The notes beneath the pieces were generated by a model. That model made no database searches. It was not told the origin of the DNA and was given only the letters and a program-made list of their open reading frames with translations. From JACVRW01 sp963751835 (GTDB taxonomy: Bacteria > Actinomycetota > Thermoleophilia > Solirubrobacterales > Thermoleophilaceae): a stretch of 64,000 bases of DNA. Below are positions 18,333 to 26,892 of the stretch, piece by piece. The stretch lies in assembly GCA_963751835.1 (NCBI GenBank), contig CAVVWD010000036.1, forward strand, positions 1-64,000. Reading direction: 5' to 3'. Every line of letters starts with the position of its first letter. Position 1 is the first letter of the stretch. The position numbers and the translations under genes are program-made.

Positions 18333-18701
18333 ATGCCCTCCGGCGGGAAGCTCACGACCCACGTGCTCGACACCGCCCGCGGGCGGCCGGCCGAGGGCAT
18401 GGCGCTGGAGCTCAAGCTGCATGCGGGCGACGGCGGAGCGCCCGAGACCCTCGCACGGACCCGCACGAACGCCGACGGGCGCACCGACCAGCCGCTGCTC
18501 GGCCCCGGCGAGCTGCGCGCGGGCTCGTACGAGCTCGTCTTCGACGTCGGCGCCTACTTCGCCGGCGCGGGGCTCGCCGCGGACGACCGGCCCTTCCTCG
18601 CCATGGTCCCGGTGCGCTTCGGGGTGGCCGACCCGGAGGCGAGCTATCACGTACCGCTGCTCGTCTCGCCCTGGGCTTACAGCACCTACCGTGGGAGCTG
18701 A
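18333..18701 (+). CDS. pucM: 5-hydroxyisourate hydrolase (transthyretin-like)
   Basis: A 122-residue tetrameric transthyretin-fold enzyme that opens 5-hydroxyisourate to OHCU. Family marks are 'LTTHVLDTARGRPAEG' (catalytic His10), 'RTNADGRTDQPLL', and the C-terminal signature 'YRGS' that separates the enzyme from true transthyretin. The ATG follows the uricase stop with no gap. Full length. Confidence 0.95.
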   Translation: MPSGGKLTTHVLDTARGRPAEGMALELKLHAGDGGAPETLARTRTNADGRTDQPLLGPGELRAGSYELVFDVGAYFAGAGLAADDRPFLAMVPVRFGVADPEASYHVPLLVSPWAYSTYRGS

Positions 18702-18717
18702 GCCCGCGCGGACGGTC

Positions 18718-19920
18718 ATGGAGCGGGCCGACCTCCTGGCCCGATGCAGCGACGAGCCCGGCCAGATCACGCGACTCTTCGGCACGCCCGCGCACGCGTC
18801 GGCGATCGGGACCGTGTCGGGCTGGATGAAGGCGGCGGGGATGACCGTGCGCCGGGACGCGATCGGCAACCTGATCGGTCGCTACGACGATGGCGATCAC
18901 GACACGCCGGTCCTGCTGCTCGGGTCGCACATCGACACCGTGCATGACGCCGGCCGCTACGACGGGGTGCTCGGCGTGCTCGTGGCGATCGCCGTCGTGG
19001 AAGGCATGCACGCGGCGGGCCGGCGGCCGCGGAGGCCGCTCGAGGTCGTGGCCTTCGCGGACGAGGAGGGCGCCCGCTTCGGCACCGCCTTCCTCGGCAG
19101 CTCCGTATTGGCGGGGCGCTTCGACCGCGCGGACCTGAGCCGAGTGGACGCCGACGGCGTCTCGCTCGAGGAGGCGATCCGCGAGTTCAAGGGCGATGCG
19201 GCGGGGCTCGGCGCCGCGGCGCGAGGCCCCGAGTCCGTGGCCTCCTATGCGGAGGTGCACATCGAGCAAGGACCGCTGCTTGAAGAGCGCGGCCTCCCGC
19301 TCGGGATCGTCTCGGCGATCTCGGGTCAGACCCGCGTGGCGCTGCGCTTCACCGGTGTGGCGGGCCATGCCGGCACGGTGCCGATGGAGCTGCGCCACGA
19401 TGCGCTCGGCGCGGCCGCGGAGCTGGTGCTCGTCGCCGAGGCGCTCGCGCGCGAGACCGCGGGCCTGGTCGCGACGGTCGGGCGGCTGACGGTCGCGCCG
19501 GGGGCGCCGAACGTGATCCCAGGAGCGGCGGAGCTCACGCTCGACGTGCGCCACCCCGACGATGGCGAGCGGACGAACGCGGTCGCGCGCATCCGCGAGA
19601 GCGCCGAGCGCACGGCCGCGGCACGCGGTGTGGAGCTCTCCTGGGAGGAGCTGCACGATCAGGGGGCGGTCCGCTGCGACCCCCGGCTGACCGATCTGAT
19701 GACGCGCGCCGCCCACGCGGCGACAGGGACAGAGCCGCTGACCCTTCCGAGCGGGGCGGGACACGACGCCGCGGTCATGGCGGCGATCGCGCCGGTGACG
19801 ATGCTCTTCGTCCGCTGCGCCGGCGGGATCAGCCACCACCCGGGCGAGTCGGTCGCCGAGGCCGACGTGGCGCTCGCCGTGGACGCGCTAGCCCGCTTCG
19901 TGGAGGATTTCGAGCCATGA
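18718..19920 (+). CDS. allC: M20-family amidohydrolase, probable allantoate amidohydrolase
   Basis: A 400-residue binuclear metallopeptidase-fold hydrolase. Metal ligands are visible in 'LLGSHIDTVHDAGRYDGVLG' (His, Asp), 'AFADEEGARFG' (Glu pair), 'EVHIEQGPLLEE' (His) and 'GAGHDAAVMA' (His). The lid/dimer domain carries 'GVAGHAGTVPM'. The subfamily holds allantoate amidohydrolase, ureidoglycolate amidohydrolase and N-carbamoyl-amino-acid hydrolases. The purine context favours allantoate to ureidoglycolate plus ammonia and CO2. ATG 18718 is used; a GTG at 18691 overlapping pucM is an alternative start. Assignment between M20 amidases is from context. Confidence 0.8.
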   Translation: MERADLLARCSDEPGQITRLFGTPAHASAIGTVSGWMKAAGMTVRRDAIGNLIGRYDDGDHDTPVLLLGSHIDTVHDAGRYDGVLGVLVAIAVVEGMHAAGRRPRRPLEVVAFADEEGARFGTAFLGSSVLAGRFDRADLSRVDADGVSLEEAIREFKGDAAGLGAAARGPESVASYAEVHIEQGPLLEERGLPLGIVSAISGQTRVALRFTGVAGHAGTVPMELRHDALGAAAELVLVAEALARETAGLVATVGRLTVAPGAPNVIPGAAELTLDVRHPDDGERTNAVARIRESAERTAAARGVELSWEELHDQGAVRCDPRLTDLMTRAAHAATGTEPLTLPSGAGHDAAVMAAIAPVTMLFVRCAGGISHHPGESVAEADVALAVDALARFVEDFEP

Positions 19921-20333
19921 CGACGCTGCGGATCGACGCCGGCCCGTTCGAGCTCACGGCGCGAATGGAGGAGGAGAAGGCGCCGGCGACCTGTGCGGCC
20001 TTCCAGCGCCTGCTGCCATTCGAGAGCAAGCTCATACACGTCCGTTGGAGCGGCGAGTCGTGCTGGGTGCCAATGGGCGACTTCGAGACCAATCTGCGCT
20101 TCGAGAACCACACGAGCCACCCCGCGCCCGGAGAGATCCTCTGGTACCCAGGGGGGTACAGCGAGACCGAGATCCTGGTGCCGTACGGCGGCTGCCGCTT
20201 CGCCTCGATCGTCGGCCAGCTCGCCGGCAACCACTTCCTGACGGTCGAGGGAGGCAGGGAGCAGCTGAAGGAGCTCGGCCGGCTGACCCTGTGGGAGGGG
20301 GCTCAGCCGATCGGCTTCAGGGCCGGCGGCTGA
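19917..20333 (+). CDS. DUF3830 family protein
   Basis: A 138-residue protein of the DUF3830 family (cyclophilin-like fold). The characteristic stretch is 'FENHTSHPAPGEILWYPGG' followed by 'SETEILVPYGGCRFAS'. It overlaps the M20 gene by 4 bases and so belongs to the purine operon. Such proteins are often found beside amidase or hydantoinase genes, but no activity is established that I can name. As last gene of the operon it may be an accessory to ureide hydrolysis (inference). Confidence 0.8.
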   Translation: MTTLRIDAGPFELTARMEEEKAPATCAAFQRLLPFESKLIHVRWSGESCWVPMGDFETNLRFENHTSHPAPGEILWYPGGYSETEILVPYGGCRFASIVGQLAGNHFLTVEGGREQLKELGRLTLWEGAQPIGFRAGG

Positions 20334-20381
20334 GCCCGACCCATACCTCACCCGCCCACTGTGACGTAGAGTCGTCCCGCG

Positions 20382-21242
20382 ATGGCTGGGGGCGGCAAAT
20401 CCAAGCAGTCGCTGGCCGATACCCTGCGAGTTCCGGCCGGCGGGATCGACCTGTCGACGGTCGACGCGCGCGCCACGCCGCAGGCGCCCGGCGGCAAGGC
20501 GGCGACGAAGAAGGTCCAGGCTCAGCTGGCCCCGACGCTCGCCGAGCTGCAGGAGCGCCTCTACGCGAACGGCCGGGCCGGCGGCGAGCGCAGCCTGCTG
20601 CTCGTGCTTCAGGGCCTGGACACCTCCGGCAAGGGTGGGACGATCGAGCACGTGGTGGGGCAAATGGACCCGCAGGGGGTGCGCATCACCGCCTTCAAGG
20701 CCCCGACGCCGGAGGAACTTCGCCACCCCTTCCTGTGGCGGATCCGGCGCCGGCTCCCGGAGCCCGGCTACATCGGCGTCTTCGACCGCTCCCACTACGA
20801 GGACGTTGTGACCGTGCGCGTCCGCGAGCTCGCTCCGCGCTCCACGTGGGCGCGCCGCTACGGAACGATCAACCGCTTCGAGGAGGGGCTGGCCCGCGGT
20901 GGGATGCGGATCGTCAAGTGCTACCTCCACATCTCAAGCGGCGAGTGGCGCGAGCGTCAGCTCGCCCGCCTCGACGACCCCACCAAGCACTGGAAGTTCA
21001 ACCCCGGCGACCTCGAGGTGCGTCCGCTGTGGGACGACTACCTGGAGGCCTATGGCGACGCGCTCCGGCGTTGCAACAGCGAGGCCGCGCCCTGGTACGT
21101 CATTCCCGCGGATCGCAAGTGGTATCGCAACTGGGCGGTGGCCAAGCTGCTGATAACGGAGCTCGAGGGGATGCAGCTCGACTGGCCCAAGGCGACCTTC
21201 GACGTCGAGGAGCAGCGGGCCCGTCTGCTGGCCCTGGAATAA
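20382..21242 (+). CDS. ppk2: Polyphosphate kinase 2 (PPK2) family protein
   Basis: A 286-residue P-loop kinase that moves phosphate between polyphosphate and nucleotides. Walker A is 'VLQGLDTSGKGGTIEHV' (about 77-93), the Walker B-like segment is 'GVFDRSHYEDVVTVRV', and the lid segment is 'WRERQLARLDDPTKHWKF'. One PPK2 domain with an N-terminal extension, normal for the family. The class (GDP/ADP or AMP acceptor) cannot be set by eye. It starts 48 bp after DUF3830, so read-through from the purine operon is possible, linking purine catabolism with nucleotide phosphate balance only by position. Confidence 0.9.
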   Translation: MAGGGKSKQSLADTLRVPAGGIDLSTVDARATPQAPGGKAATKKVQAQLAPTLAELQERLYANGRAGGERSLLLVLQGLDTSGKGGTIEHVVGQMDPQGVRITAFKAPTPEELRHPFLWRIRRRLPEPGYIGVFDRSHYEDVVTVRVRELAPRSTWARRYGTINRFEEGLARGGMRIVKCYLHISSGEWRERQLARLDDPTKHWKFNPGDLEVRPLWDDYLEAYGDALRRCNSEAAPWYVIPADRKWYRNWAVAKLLITELEGMQLDWPKATFDVEEQRARLLALE

Positions 21243-21289
21243 GTGATACGTTCGCGCTCGCCTGCCCCGAGCGGAGCGAAAGGAGGCCC

Positions 21290-22549
21290 GTGGCCGACTA
21301 TTCACCCAACGGCGACGGCGAGCTGCAGCGTGAGTTCGTCGAGCAGTGGCGCAACAACGCCTTCGGCTGCTTCTCTTCCGGGCACAAGTTCTGTCGCGAG
21401 GTGTGCCCCGTCATGCAGGTCACCCGCAACGAGAACCACACGCCCACGGCGTTCCACGCGAACATCGTCGCGATGGAGCGGGGCCTGGTTTCGGTCGAGG
21501 ACGTGGCCGACGACTATGTCCACTGCACCCAGTGCGGCGCCTGCGAGCTGCGCTGTCCCAACACCCTCTTCACCGGCGACTTCTACCGCCACCGCACGCG
21601 CACCGTCGACGTCGTCAAGGCGATGCGCGCGCTCATGGTCGCCACCGGCAACGAGCGCCCGGGCTGGAAGCTGTGGAACGAGCGCCTCGCCGAGGGCACC
21701 AACGAGCCGGTGCTCGGCGACGTGCCGGTCAGCCAGGAGCACGTCCGCGACTGGGCGGAGGGCCTCGACCTGCCCGAGGGCGGCGAGACGATCCTGTTCG
21801 TCGACTGCGAGGCGGCCTTCTACCGCACCTCCTACAGCCGCGCCTTCGCACTCCTGCTCCAGAAGGCCGGCGTCGAGTTCGGCCTCATGCGCGAGCAATG
21901 GTGCTGCGGCGGACCGGCGGCCGAGATGGGCTACGTCGACCTCGCGCGCAAGCACGCCGAGCACAACGTCGCCGACTGGCGCGCTGTCGGTGCCAAGCGG
22001 GTCCTCGCGCCGGATCCGCACGACTACATCGCGTTCACCGAGGACTACCCGCGGATGTTCGGCGACGACTACGACTTCGAGATCGTGCTCGGGGTCGAGC
22101 TGCTGGCCGAGCTCGTGCGCGACGGGCGCCTCAGCCTGACCGAGCCGGTCGAGCGAACCGTCACCTACCACGACCCCTGCCGGCTGAACAAGCGCAAGGG
22201 CGTGCACGAGCCGCCACGCGAGCTCCTGCGGGCGATCCCGGGCCTCACGTTCAACGACGTCGATCACGTGACCCAGTGGTCCTACTGCTCGGGCGGCGGG
22301 GGTGGGCTGCCGGTCGAGAAGCCCGAGATCACCGCCGAGATCAGCCGCCGGCGCGTGGAGCGGGCGAAGGGGCTCGAGGTGGACACGCTGGTGAGCGCCT
22401 GCCCCTGGTCGGAGCGACCGCTCTCGAGCGCCGCGGACGGTGCCCTCGAGGTGGTGGATCTGTTCGAGCTCGTGGCGGAGTCCGCCGGCATCGAGGTGGG
22501 TGGGTTCAGCCGCGGCCCCGCCGCCGCCACCGCGGAGGGCACGTCATGA
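21290..22549 (+). CDS. Iron-sulfur (CCG-domain) oxidoreductase subunit, GlcF/HdrD-like
   Basis: A 419-residue soluble Fe-S protein. The GTG at 21290 follows a strong site (AAAGGAGG). The second N-terminal cluster motif is standard ('CTQCGACELRCPN'), but the first is odd: 'CFSSGHKFCREVCP' (C27, C35, C39), not CxxCxxCxxxCP. Two CCG domains follow, 'EQWCCGGPAAEMGY' and 'WSYCSGGGGGLP', as in glycolate oxidase GlcF, lactate LutA and heterodisulfide reductase HdrB/D. It overlaps the FAD oxidase gene by 4 bases and is its likely electron acceptor. Substrate unknown. Confidence 0.82.
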   Translation: MADYSPNGDGELQREFVEQWRNNAFGCFSSGHKFCREVCPVMQVTRNENHTPTAFHANIVAMERGLVSVEDVADDYVHCTQCGACELRCPNTLFTGDFYRHRTRTVDVVKAMRALMVATGNERPGWKLWNERLAEGTNEPVLGDVPVSQEHVRDWAEGLDLPEGGETILFVDCEAAFYRTSYSRAFALLLQKAGVEFGLMREQWCCGGPAAEMGYVDLARKHAEHNVADWRAVGAKRVLAPDPHDYIAFTEDYPRMFGDDYDFEIVLGVELLAELVRDGRLSLTEPVERTVTYHDPCRLNKRKGVHEPPRELLRAIPGLTFNDVDHVTQWSYCSGGGGGLPVEKPEITAEISRRRVERAKGLEVDTLVSACPWSERPLSSAADGALEVVDLFELVAESAGIEVGGFSRGPAAATAEGTS

Positions 22550-24057
22550 GCGTCGCGTTCAAGAGCGCCGTCGACGACGGTGTAATAGACGAGCTGCGCG
22601 CGATCATCGGCGACGAGGACCGCGTGCTCCCGAACATGACCTCGCGCGTCAACCGCACGCGCGTGCCGGCGCCCTTCCCGGTTCATCGCTGGGCGGAGTT
22701 CATGCCGGACGTGGCGGTGCTGCCGAAGACGGCCGAGGAGGTATCCGAGGTCGTCAAGCTCGCCAACCGGCTGCGGATCCCGGTCGTGCCGCGCGCCGGT
22801 GGGACGGGACTGTCGGACGGCGCCGTGCCGCTCCGCGGCGGCATCTGCGTCGACGTCAAGCTGATGAACCGGATCCACGAGATCGACCTCACCGACCGCA
22901 CCGTCACCGTCGGACCGGGCATCAACATGCTCAAGCTGAACGAGGAGCTGCGCCCGCACGGGGTCTTCTATCCCGACGACCCGGCCTCCTACCCGTGCTC
23001 GCTGGTGGGCGGCCGGATCGGGACGGGCGGCTGGTCGCTCCTCGGCGCGCGCTTCGGCCACACCCGCGATCTCGTGATCTCGATGCAGGTGGTGCTGCCC
23101 ACGGGCGAGATCGTCGAGATCGGCGAGGGCGGCGGGCGCAAGCTGCGCAAGTCGTCAACGGGGCTGACGCTCAAGCAGCTCTTCACCGGGCACCAGGGCA
23201 CGCTCGGGATCACCACCGAGGCCACGCTCGAGCTGGTGCCGAAGCCGGAGGTCGAGTTCGCCGCCTTCTTCGCGTTCGACGACTACATGACGGCCTACCG
23301 GACCACCGGCGCGCTGACCAGATCGGGACTCGCGACGCTCGCCGGCGTGGTGCTGTTCGACGAGTGGAAGCTCCGCTACCTGCGCCGCGACGACGAGGCC
23401 TACATCCCCCAGCCCGACTCGGTGAAGGCGGTGGTGGCGGTGGCGATGTACGGCGCGCGGGCGGAGGTGGAGCCTGCCTCGAAGCGGATCATGGAGCTCG
23501 GCCGCGCGGACGGCGGCAAGTACCTCGGCGACGAGATCTCGGAGGGCGACTGGGCCTCGCGCCACGACCGCTACGCCACCCCGCTGCACGGCCGAACCCG
23601 CGACGGCCAGGTCGTGCCGATGTCGTGGCACTGCGAGGACGCCGCGCTCAACTACTCCGTGCTGCCAAAGGTGCGCGAGGAGTGGCACGCGATCGTCGAG
23701 CGCTACAGCGAGCAGTACGGGATCTTCGACGACTGGGGCATGTTCTGTTACACGAGTGGCGCCCACAAGCCGTGGGGTGACTATCTCGTCGAGATCGACG
23801 TGGGGATCTGGGAGCAGCGCCTCGACGACGAGAACTGGGCCGGCTGGGTGGCCTGCAAGCGCGAGATCGCGGAGGTGGCTCTCAAGCACGGCGGCTCGAT
23901 CACGGCCTGCCACGGCGCCACGCGCGAGGGCGACGCCGAGCTGGTGCCTACCGAGATGGGGAGCGCCTGGGAGGTGGTCAAGCGCATCAAGGCCGCGCTC
24001 GACCCGAACAACATCATGAATCCCGGCAAGCAGATGATGGACGAGGCGTACGAATGA
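22546..24057 (+). CDS. FAD-linked oxidase (GlcD-like)
   Basis: A 503-residue VAO-family flavoprotein from ATG 22546. The PCMH FAD-binding domain shows 'VVPRAGGTGLSDGAVP' (about 84-99) and 'GHQGTLGITTEATLELVP'. The C-terminal cap ends 'ALDPNNIMNPGKQM', the usual end of D-2-hydroxyacid or aldonate dehydrogenases of the GlcD/DLD type. It likely oxidises an organic hydroxy acid and hands electrons to the upstream CCG Fe-S protein. It is second in a four-gene set joined by ATGA overlaps. Confidence 0.85.
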   Translation: MSVAFKSAVDDGVIDELRAIIGDEDRVLPNMTSRVNRTRVPAPFPVHRWAEFMPDVAVLPKTAEEVSEVVKLANRLRIPVVPRAGGTGLSDGAVPLRGGICVDVKLMNRIHEIDLTDRTVTVGPGINMLKLNEELRPHGVFYPDDPASYPCSLVGGRIGTGGWSLLGARFGHTRDLVISMQVVLPTGEIVEIGEGGGRKLRKSSTGLTLKQLFTGHQGTLGITTEATLELVPKPEVEFAAFFAFDDYMTAYRTTGALTRSGLATLAGVVLFDEWKLRYLRRDDEAYIPQPDSVKAVVAVAMYGARAEVEPASKRIMELGRADGGKYLGDEISEGDWASRHDRYATPLHGRTRDGQVVPMSWHCEDAALNYSVLPKVREEWHAIVERYSEQYGIFDDWGMFCYTSGAHKPWGDYLVEIDVGIWEQRLDDENWAGWVACKREIAEVALKHGGSITACHGATREGDAELVPTEMGSAWEVVKRIKAALDPNNIMNPGKQMMDEAYE

Positions 24058-24323
24058 GCATCTTTCGACTGGGAGAGCAGAAGCCGCCCGAGCCCACGCG
24101 GATCAACGACGACGTGATCCAGCGCTTCGAGCACGTCTACGAGGTCGACCCGGCGAAGATGGAGACGTTCCCGCAGCAGGACCTGCCGGCCTGGGACACC
24201 AAGCGCATCGTCGCCGCGCGCTGGGACCACCTCGCCTGGATGCACAAGCACTTCGCGGACGAGGTGCTCGTGGCGGGGCTCGGCTCGGAGACCATGCCCG
24301 AGGAGGAGGAGAGGACCGAATGA
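24054..24323 (+). CDS. Unknown 89-residue protein in redox module
   Basis: No family recognised. The product is acidic, without cysteines or membrane segments, and rich in Glu/Asp/Trp/His ('DLPAWDTKRIVAARWDHLAW', 'MHKHFADEVLVAG'). ATGA overlaps on both sides place it firmly between the FAD oxidase and the LLM oxidoreductase, so it is surely expressed with them and may be a small subunit or chaperone of the complex (inference). Confidence 0.7.
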   Translation: MSIFRLGEQKPPEPTRINDDVIQRFEHVYEVDPAKMETFPQQDLPAWDTKRIVAARWDHLAWMHKHFADEVLVAGLGSETMPEEEERTE

Positions 24324-25384
24324 AGTTCAGCTACTGCATGCTGCCGGACTACCCGGTGCCGGACTCGATCGAGATGATCAAGACGGCCGACGAGCTGGGC
24401 TACTACGCCTGCTACGCGGTCGACGAGACCTGGCACAAGGATCTCTGGACGCTGTTCGCCGCGGCTGCCGACAAGACGGAGCAGATCCGCTTCGGGCCCA
24501 ACGTGACGCACGTGTTCCTGCGCGAGCCCACGCTGATCTGTCAGCAGCTCGCGACGCTCGACGAGATCACCGGCGGGCGCACGGAGTGCGTCGTCTCGAC
24601 CGGCAACTTCGGCCTGATGGCGCAGTACCACCTCGACTGGGCGAGCCGCAAGCCGCTCTCGCGCCTGCGCGAGGCGCTGTATGTGATGCGCACGTTCCTC
24701 GACGAGGGCAAGATCGACTTCGAGGGGGACTTCTTCCAGTACACCGGCCTGTTCACCGCCGCCCGGCCGGTACAGGAGCGGATCCCGCTGTTGATGGGCG
24801 GGATGAAGGGGCCGCGTTCGTTCCAGACCGCGGGCGAGCTGGCCGATGGCCTGCACCAGGCACTCGCATATTCGCGCGAGGCCTACGACTACCAGGTCGA
24901 GAACATGCGCGTGGGCGCCGAGCGCGCCGGCCGCTCGTTCGACGATCTCGACGTGGGCGCCTGGGTTGTCACGGTCGTGGGGGAGGATTCCGCCGCCGCC
25001 AAGCACGCGGCACGGCTGCTGGTCGCGTTCTACATCTCCTCGATGCCGGCCGAGCAGCTCGCACGTCACGGGATCGACGCCGCGGAGCTCCAGCCGGTCG
25101 TGGATGCCCTCGGCGCCGGCGACATCAAGGGCGCGTACGAGGCGTTCACGCCCGACTACGTGGAGAAGCTGTCGCTCGCGGGCACGCCGGAGGAGGTGGT
25201 CGAGAAGATCCAGTCCGACATCGAGCCGGCCGGCGTCAACCACATGATCCTCGCGCTCTCCGACCCTCACCTGGTCAAGTTCTTCACCAATGAGGACGTC
25301 GAGAACGTGCCGGACATCCGCGGCCAGCTGAAGCTGGTCGCGGACGAGGTGATGCCGGCGTTCGCAGGGACGGCGGTGCGGTAG
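24320..25384 (+). CDS. LLM-class flavin/F420-dependent oxidoreductase
   Basis: A 354-residue TIM-barrel protein of the bacterial luciferase-like family. It has the N-terminal 'ADELGYYACYAVDETW', the substrate/cofactor region 'IRFGPNVTHVFLREPTLICQ', 'GGRTECVVSTGNFG' and the C-terminal 'AGTPEEVVEKIQSDIEPAGV'. Actinobacterial members of this subgroup commonly use F420 (methylene-H4MPT-reductase-like) or FMN. It closes the four-gene redox set and may recycle or act on the same substrate. Ends before a hairpin and a half repeat element. Confidence 0.85.
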   Translation: MKFSYCMLPDYPVPDSIEMIKTADELGYYACYAVDETWHKDLWTLFAAAADKTEQIRFGPNVTHVFLREPTLICQQLATLDEITGGRTECVVSTGNFGLMAQYHLDWASRKPLSRLREALYVMRTFLDEGKIDFEGDFFQYTGLFTAARPVQERIPLLMGGMKGPRSFQTAGELADGLHQALAYSREAYDYQVENMRVGAERAGRSFDDLDVGAWVVTVVGEDSAAAKHAARLLVAFYISSMPAEQLARHGIDAAELQPVVDALGAGDIKGAYEAFTPDYVEKLSLAGTPEEVVEKIQSDIEPAGVNHMILALSDPHLVKFFTNEDVENVPDIRGQLKLVADEVMPAFAGTAVR

Positions 25385-25422
25385 ACGCGCCCGGCACCTT
25401 GTCGATGATCGTTTGAAGCATT

Positions 25423-25441
25423 TGGGGGTCCCTGACCCCCA
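25423..25441. terminator. Hairpin between convergent genes
   Basis: Perfect 8-bp stem TGGGGGTC/GACCCCCA with a 3-base loop, between the stops of two convergent genes. No T-run follows on either strand, so this may be a weak or factor-assisted bidirectional terminator. Confidence 0.45.
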
Positions 25442-25498
25442 CAATCCTTCAATCCCTGTGCGGAACGCCCCGCGGAACCGCAGTAGCCGCGGTCCACA

Positions 25499-25536
25499 CC
25501 CCCTTCCCCAGCCTAGCCCGGCCGGCGGAGACCACC
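25499..25536 (+). repeat. Half copy of the foldback repeat family
   Basis: This stretch matches the 3' terminal part of the ~350-bp elements at 51.68 and 63.40 kb: CCCCTTCCCCAGCC, then CCCGGCCGGCGGAGACCA. The other terminal repeat and the internal blocks were not found here, so it is a solo end or a decayed copy. Like the full copies it sits between convergent genes. The rest of the 170-bp gap (25385-25554) contains only the hairpin. Confidence 0.65.
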
Positions 25537-25554
25537 AGTGACGGGTAGTCGCGC

Positions 25555-26892
25555 CTACCCGATCCCGTATTGATCGCGCACGTACGGCGTTAGGCCCCGC
25601 TCCTCGAGCCGCTCGAGTGGCGCTCGGAAGGTCACCTGGACGACGCCCGGGTGGCGGCCGATCTCGATCGCGCCGGTGATCGTGGCCCGGTTCTTCACCT
25701 CCGGCACCTCCATGCCGAGCAGCCAGGCTGCGCGCTCGAGGCCGTTGTCGGTGGCGCTGTTGAGGTCTGGGCCGGTGCCGATCACCGAAATCGGCGCCGA
25801 CTCCTCGAGGCCGTCGAGCCCCCACTCGCGGGCCAGCTCCTCCGCGCGCGTGCGCTCCTGGCCGGACAGCGGCCGCGCCAGGTAGGGGAGGTCCTCCTCG
25901 AGCGGGAACAGCAGCGGACCGTCGATGCCGAGCCCCTTGAGCAGCTCGACCTGCAGCGTGACCGTTCCGGACACGTCGCAGGTGTGGCCGGCGATCTCGC
26001 CGTCGCCCTGGAGCGCGTGCATGTCGCCCATGTAGACGCCGCCGCCCGCCAGCTTGACCGGGCAGATCAGGATCGCTCCCGCGCGGACCGCGTCGACGTC
26101 CATGTGCCCGTCGGTGCGGTGCTCGGCAAGCTCCTCCGCGGTGATCGAGTAGTCGTGCGGGGCGCCGATCAGGAACGAGCCGAAGTCGCCCGCGTTGTGG
26201 GAGTCCGGCATCGTCTTCGTGGGGGTCGTGCCGAGCTGGCCCATGAACGGCCGTAGCCGCGCAGCGAGCCCCACGAGGTCGTGCGGCGCAAAGGCGAGGA
26301 TCGGGTTCTGCACGGAGTTCTCGGGCAGTGCCGCGTAGCGCGTGGCCTCGCGGGCGATGCGCTCGGCGGACTCGCGCCCGACCGTGACGCCGACGCTGCG
26401 GCCGTGATCGAACGCGATCGTGTAACCGTTCGTGAACTTGAAGGGAGTCGCGTCCGCGCCGCAGCTCGCGCAGCGGACGGACTCCTGCCCGATGCCTTCG
26501 AGCCGGGTCTCCGGGTACTCCTTGCCGCAGCCGGGGCAGACGGCCGCGCAGTAGGGATCGCCGTTGAAGCTTCCCTCCGGGGAGACGTCGTTGCCTGAGG
26601 CCGTGGCGATCGACGTGACCTCGATGTCCTTGACGCGGATCGCGATGGCGTCTCCGGGCTCGGCGCCCGCCACCGCCACCGGCTGGGCTACCTCGTGGCC
26701 GCCGCGGAGCGAGGGGGTGATCATCGGGCCCCAGCAGCCGGGAGTGGTGTTGACGACGATGTGCCCGCCGTCCTCGACCGGCCCGAGCATCTCGACATCA
26801 GGGCCGAGCAGGCCGTCCGTGAAGGTGTCGACGAAGACGGTGGGGTGGGCCTGGCCGGCGGGGGCGGCCGGTGCGGCGGGCTCTACGGCCAT
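25555..26892 (-). CDS. Acetamidase/formamidase family protein
   Basis: A 445-residue FmdA/AmdA hydrolase, which releases ammonia from small amides. The ATG at 26892 has GAGGAG 6 bases upstream; longer readings are unrelated to the family. It shows 'TTPGCWGPMITPSLRGGHEV', 'GDAIAIRVKDIEV', zinc-ligand-like cysteines 'CPGCGKEYPE' and 'CASCGA', 'DSHNAGDFGSFLIGAPH' and 'GGGVYMGDMHALQGDGEIAG', all family landmarks. Its start overlaps the end of the MoaD-like gene by 10 bp. A nitrogen-release role fits the neighbouring purine operon, though it is on the opposite strand. Confidence 0.9.
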   Translation of the reverse strand: MAVEPAAPAAPAGQAHPTVFVDTFTDGLLGPDVEMLGPVEDGGHIVVNTTPGCWGPMITPSLRGGHEVAQPVAVAGAEPGDAIAIRVKDIEVTSIATASGNDVSPEGSFNGDPYCAAVCPGCGKEYPETRLEGIGQESVRCASCGADATPFKFTNGYTIAFDHGRSVGVTVGRESAERIAREATRYAALPENSVQNPILAFAPHDLVGLAARLRPFMGQLGTTPTKTMPDSHNAGDFGSFLIGAPHDYSITAEELAEHRTDGHMDVDAVRAGAILICPVKLAGGGVYMGDMHALQGDGEIAGHTCDVSGTVTLQVELLKGLGIDGPLLFPLEEDLPYLARPLSGQERTRAEELAREWGLDGLEESAPISVIGTGPDLNSATDNGLERAAWLLGMEVPEVKNRATITGAIEIGRHPGVVQVTFRAPLERLEERGLTPYVRDQYGIG

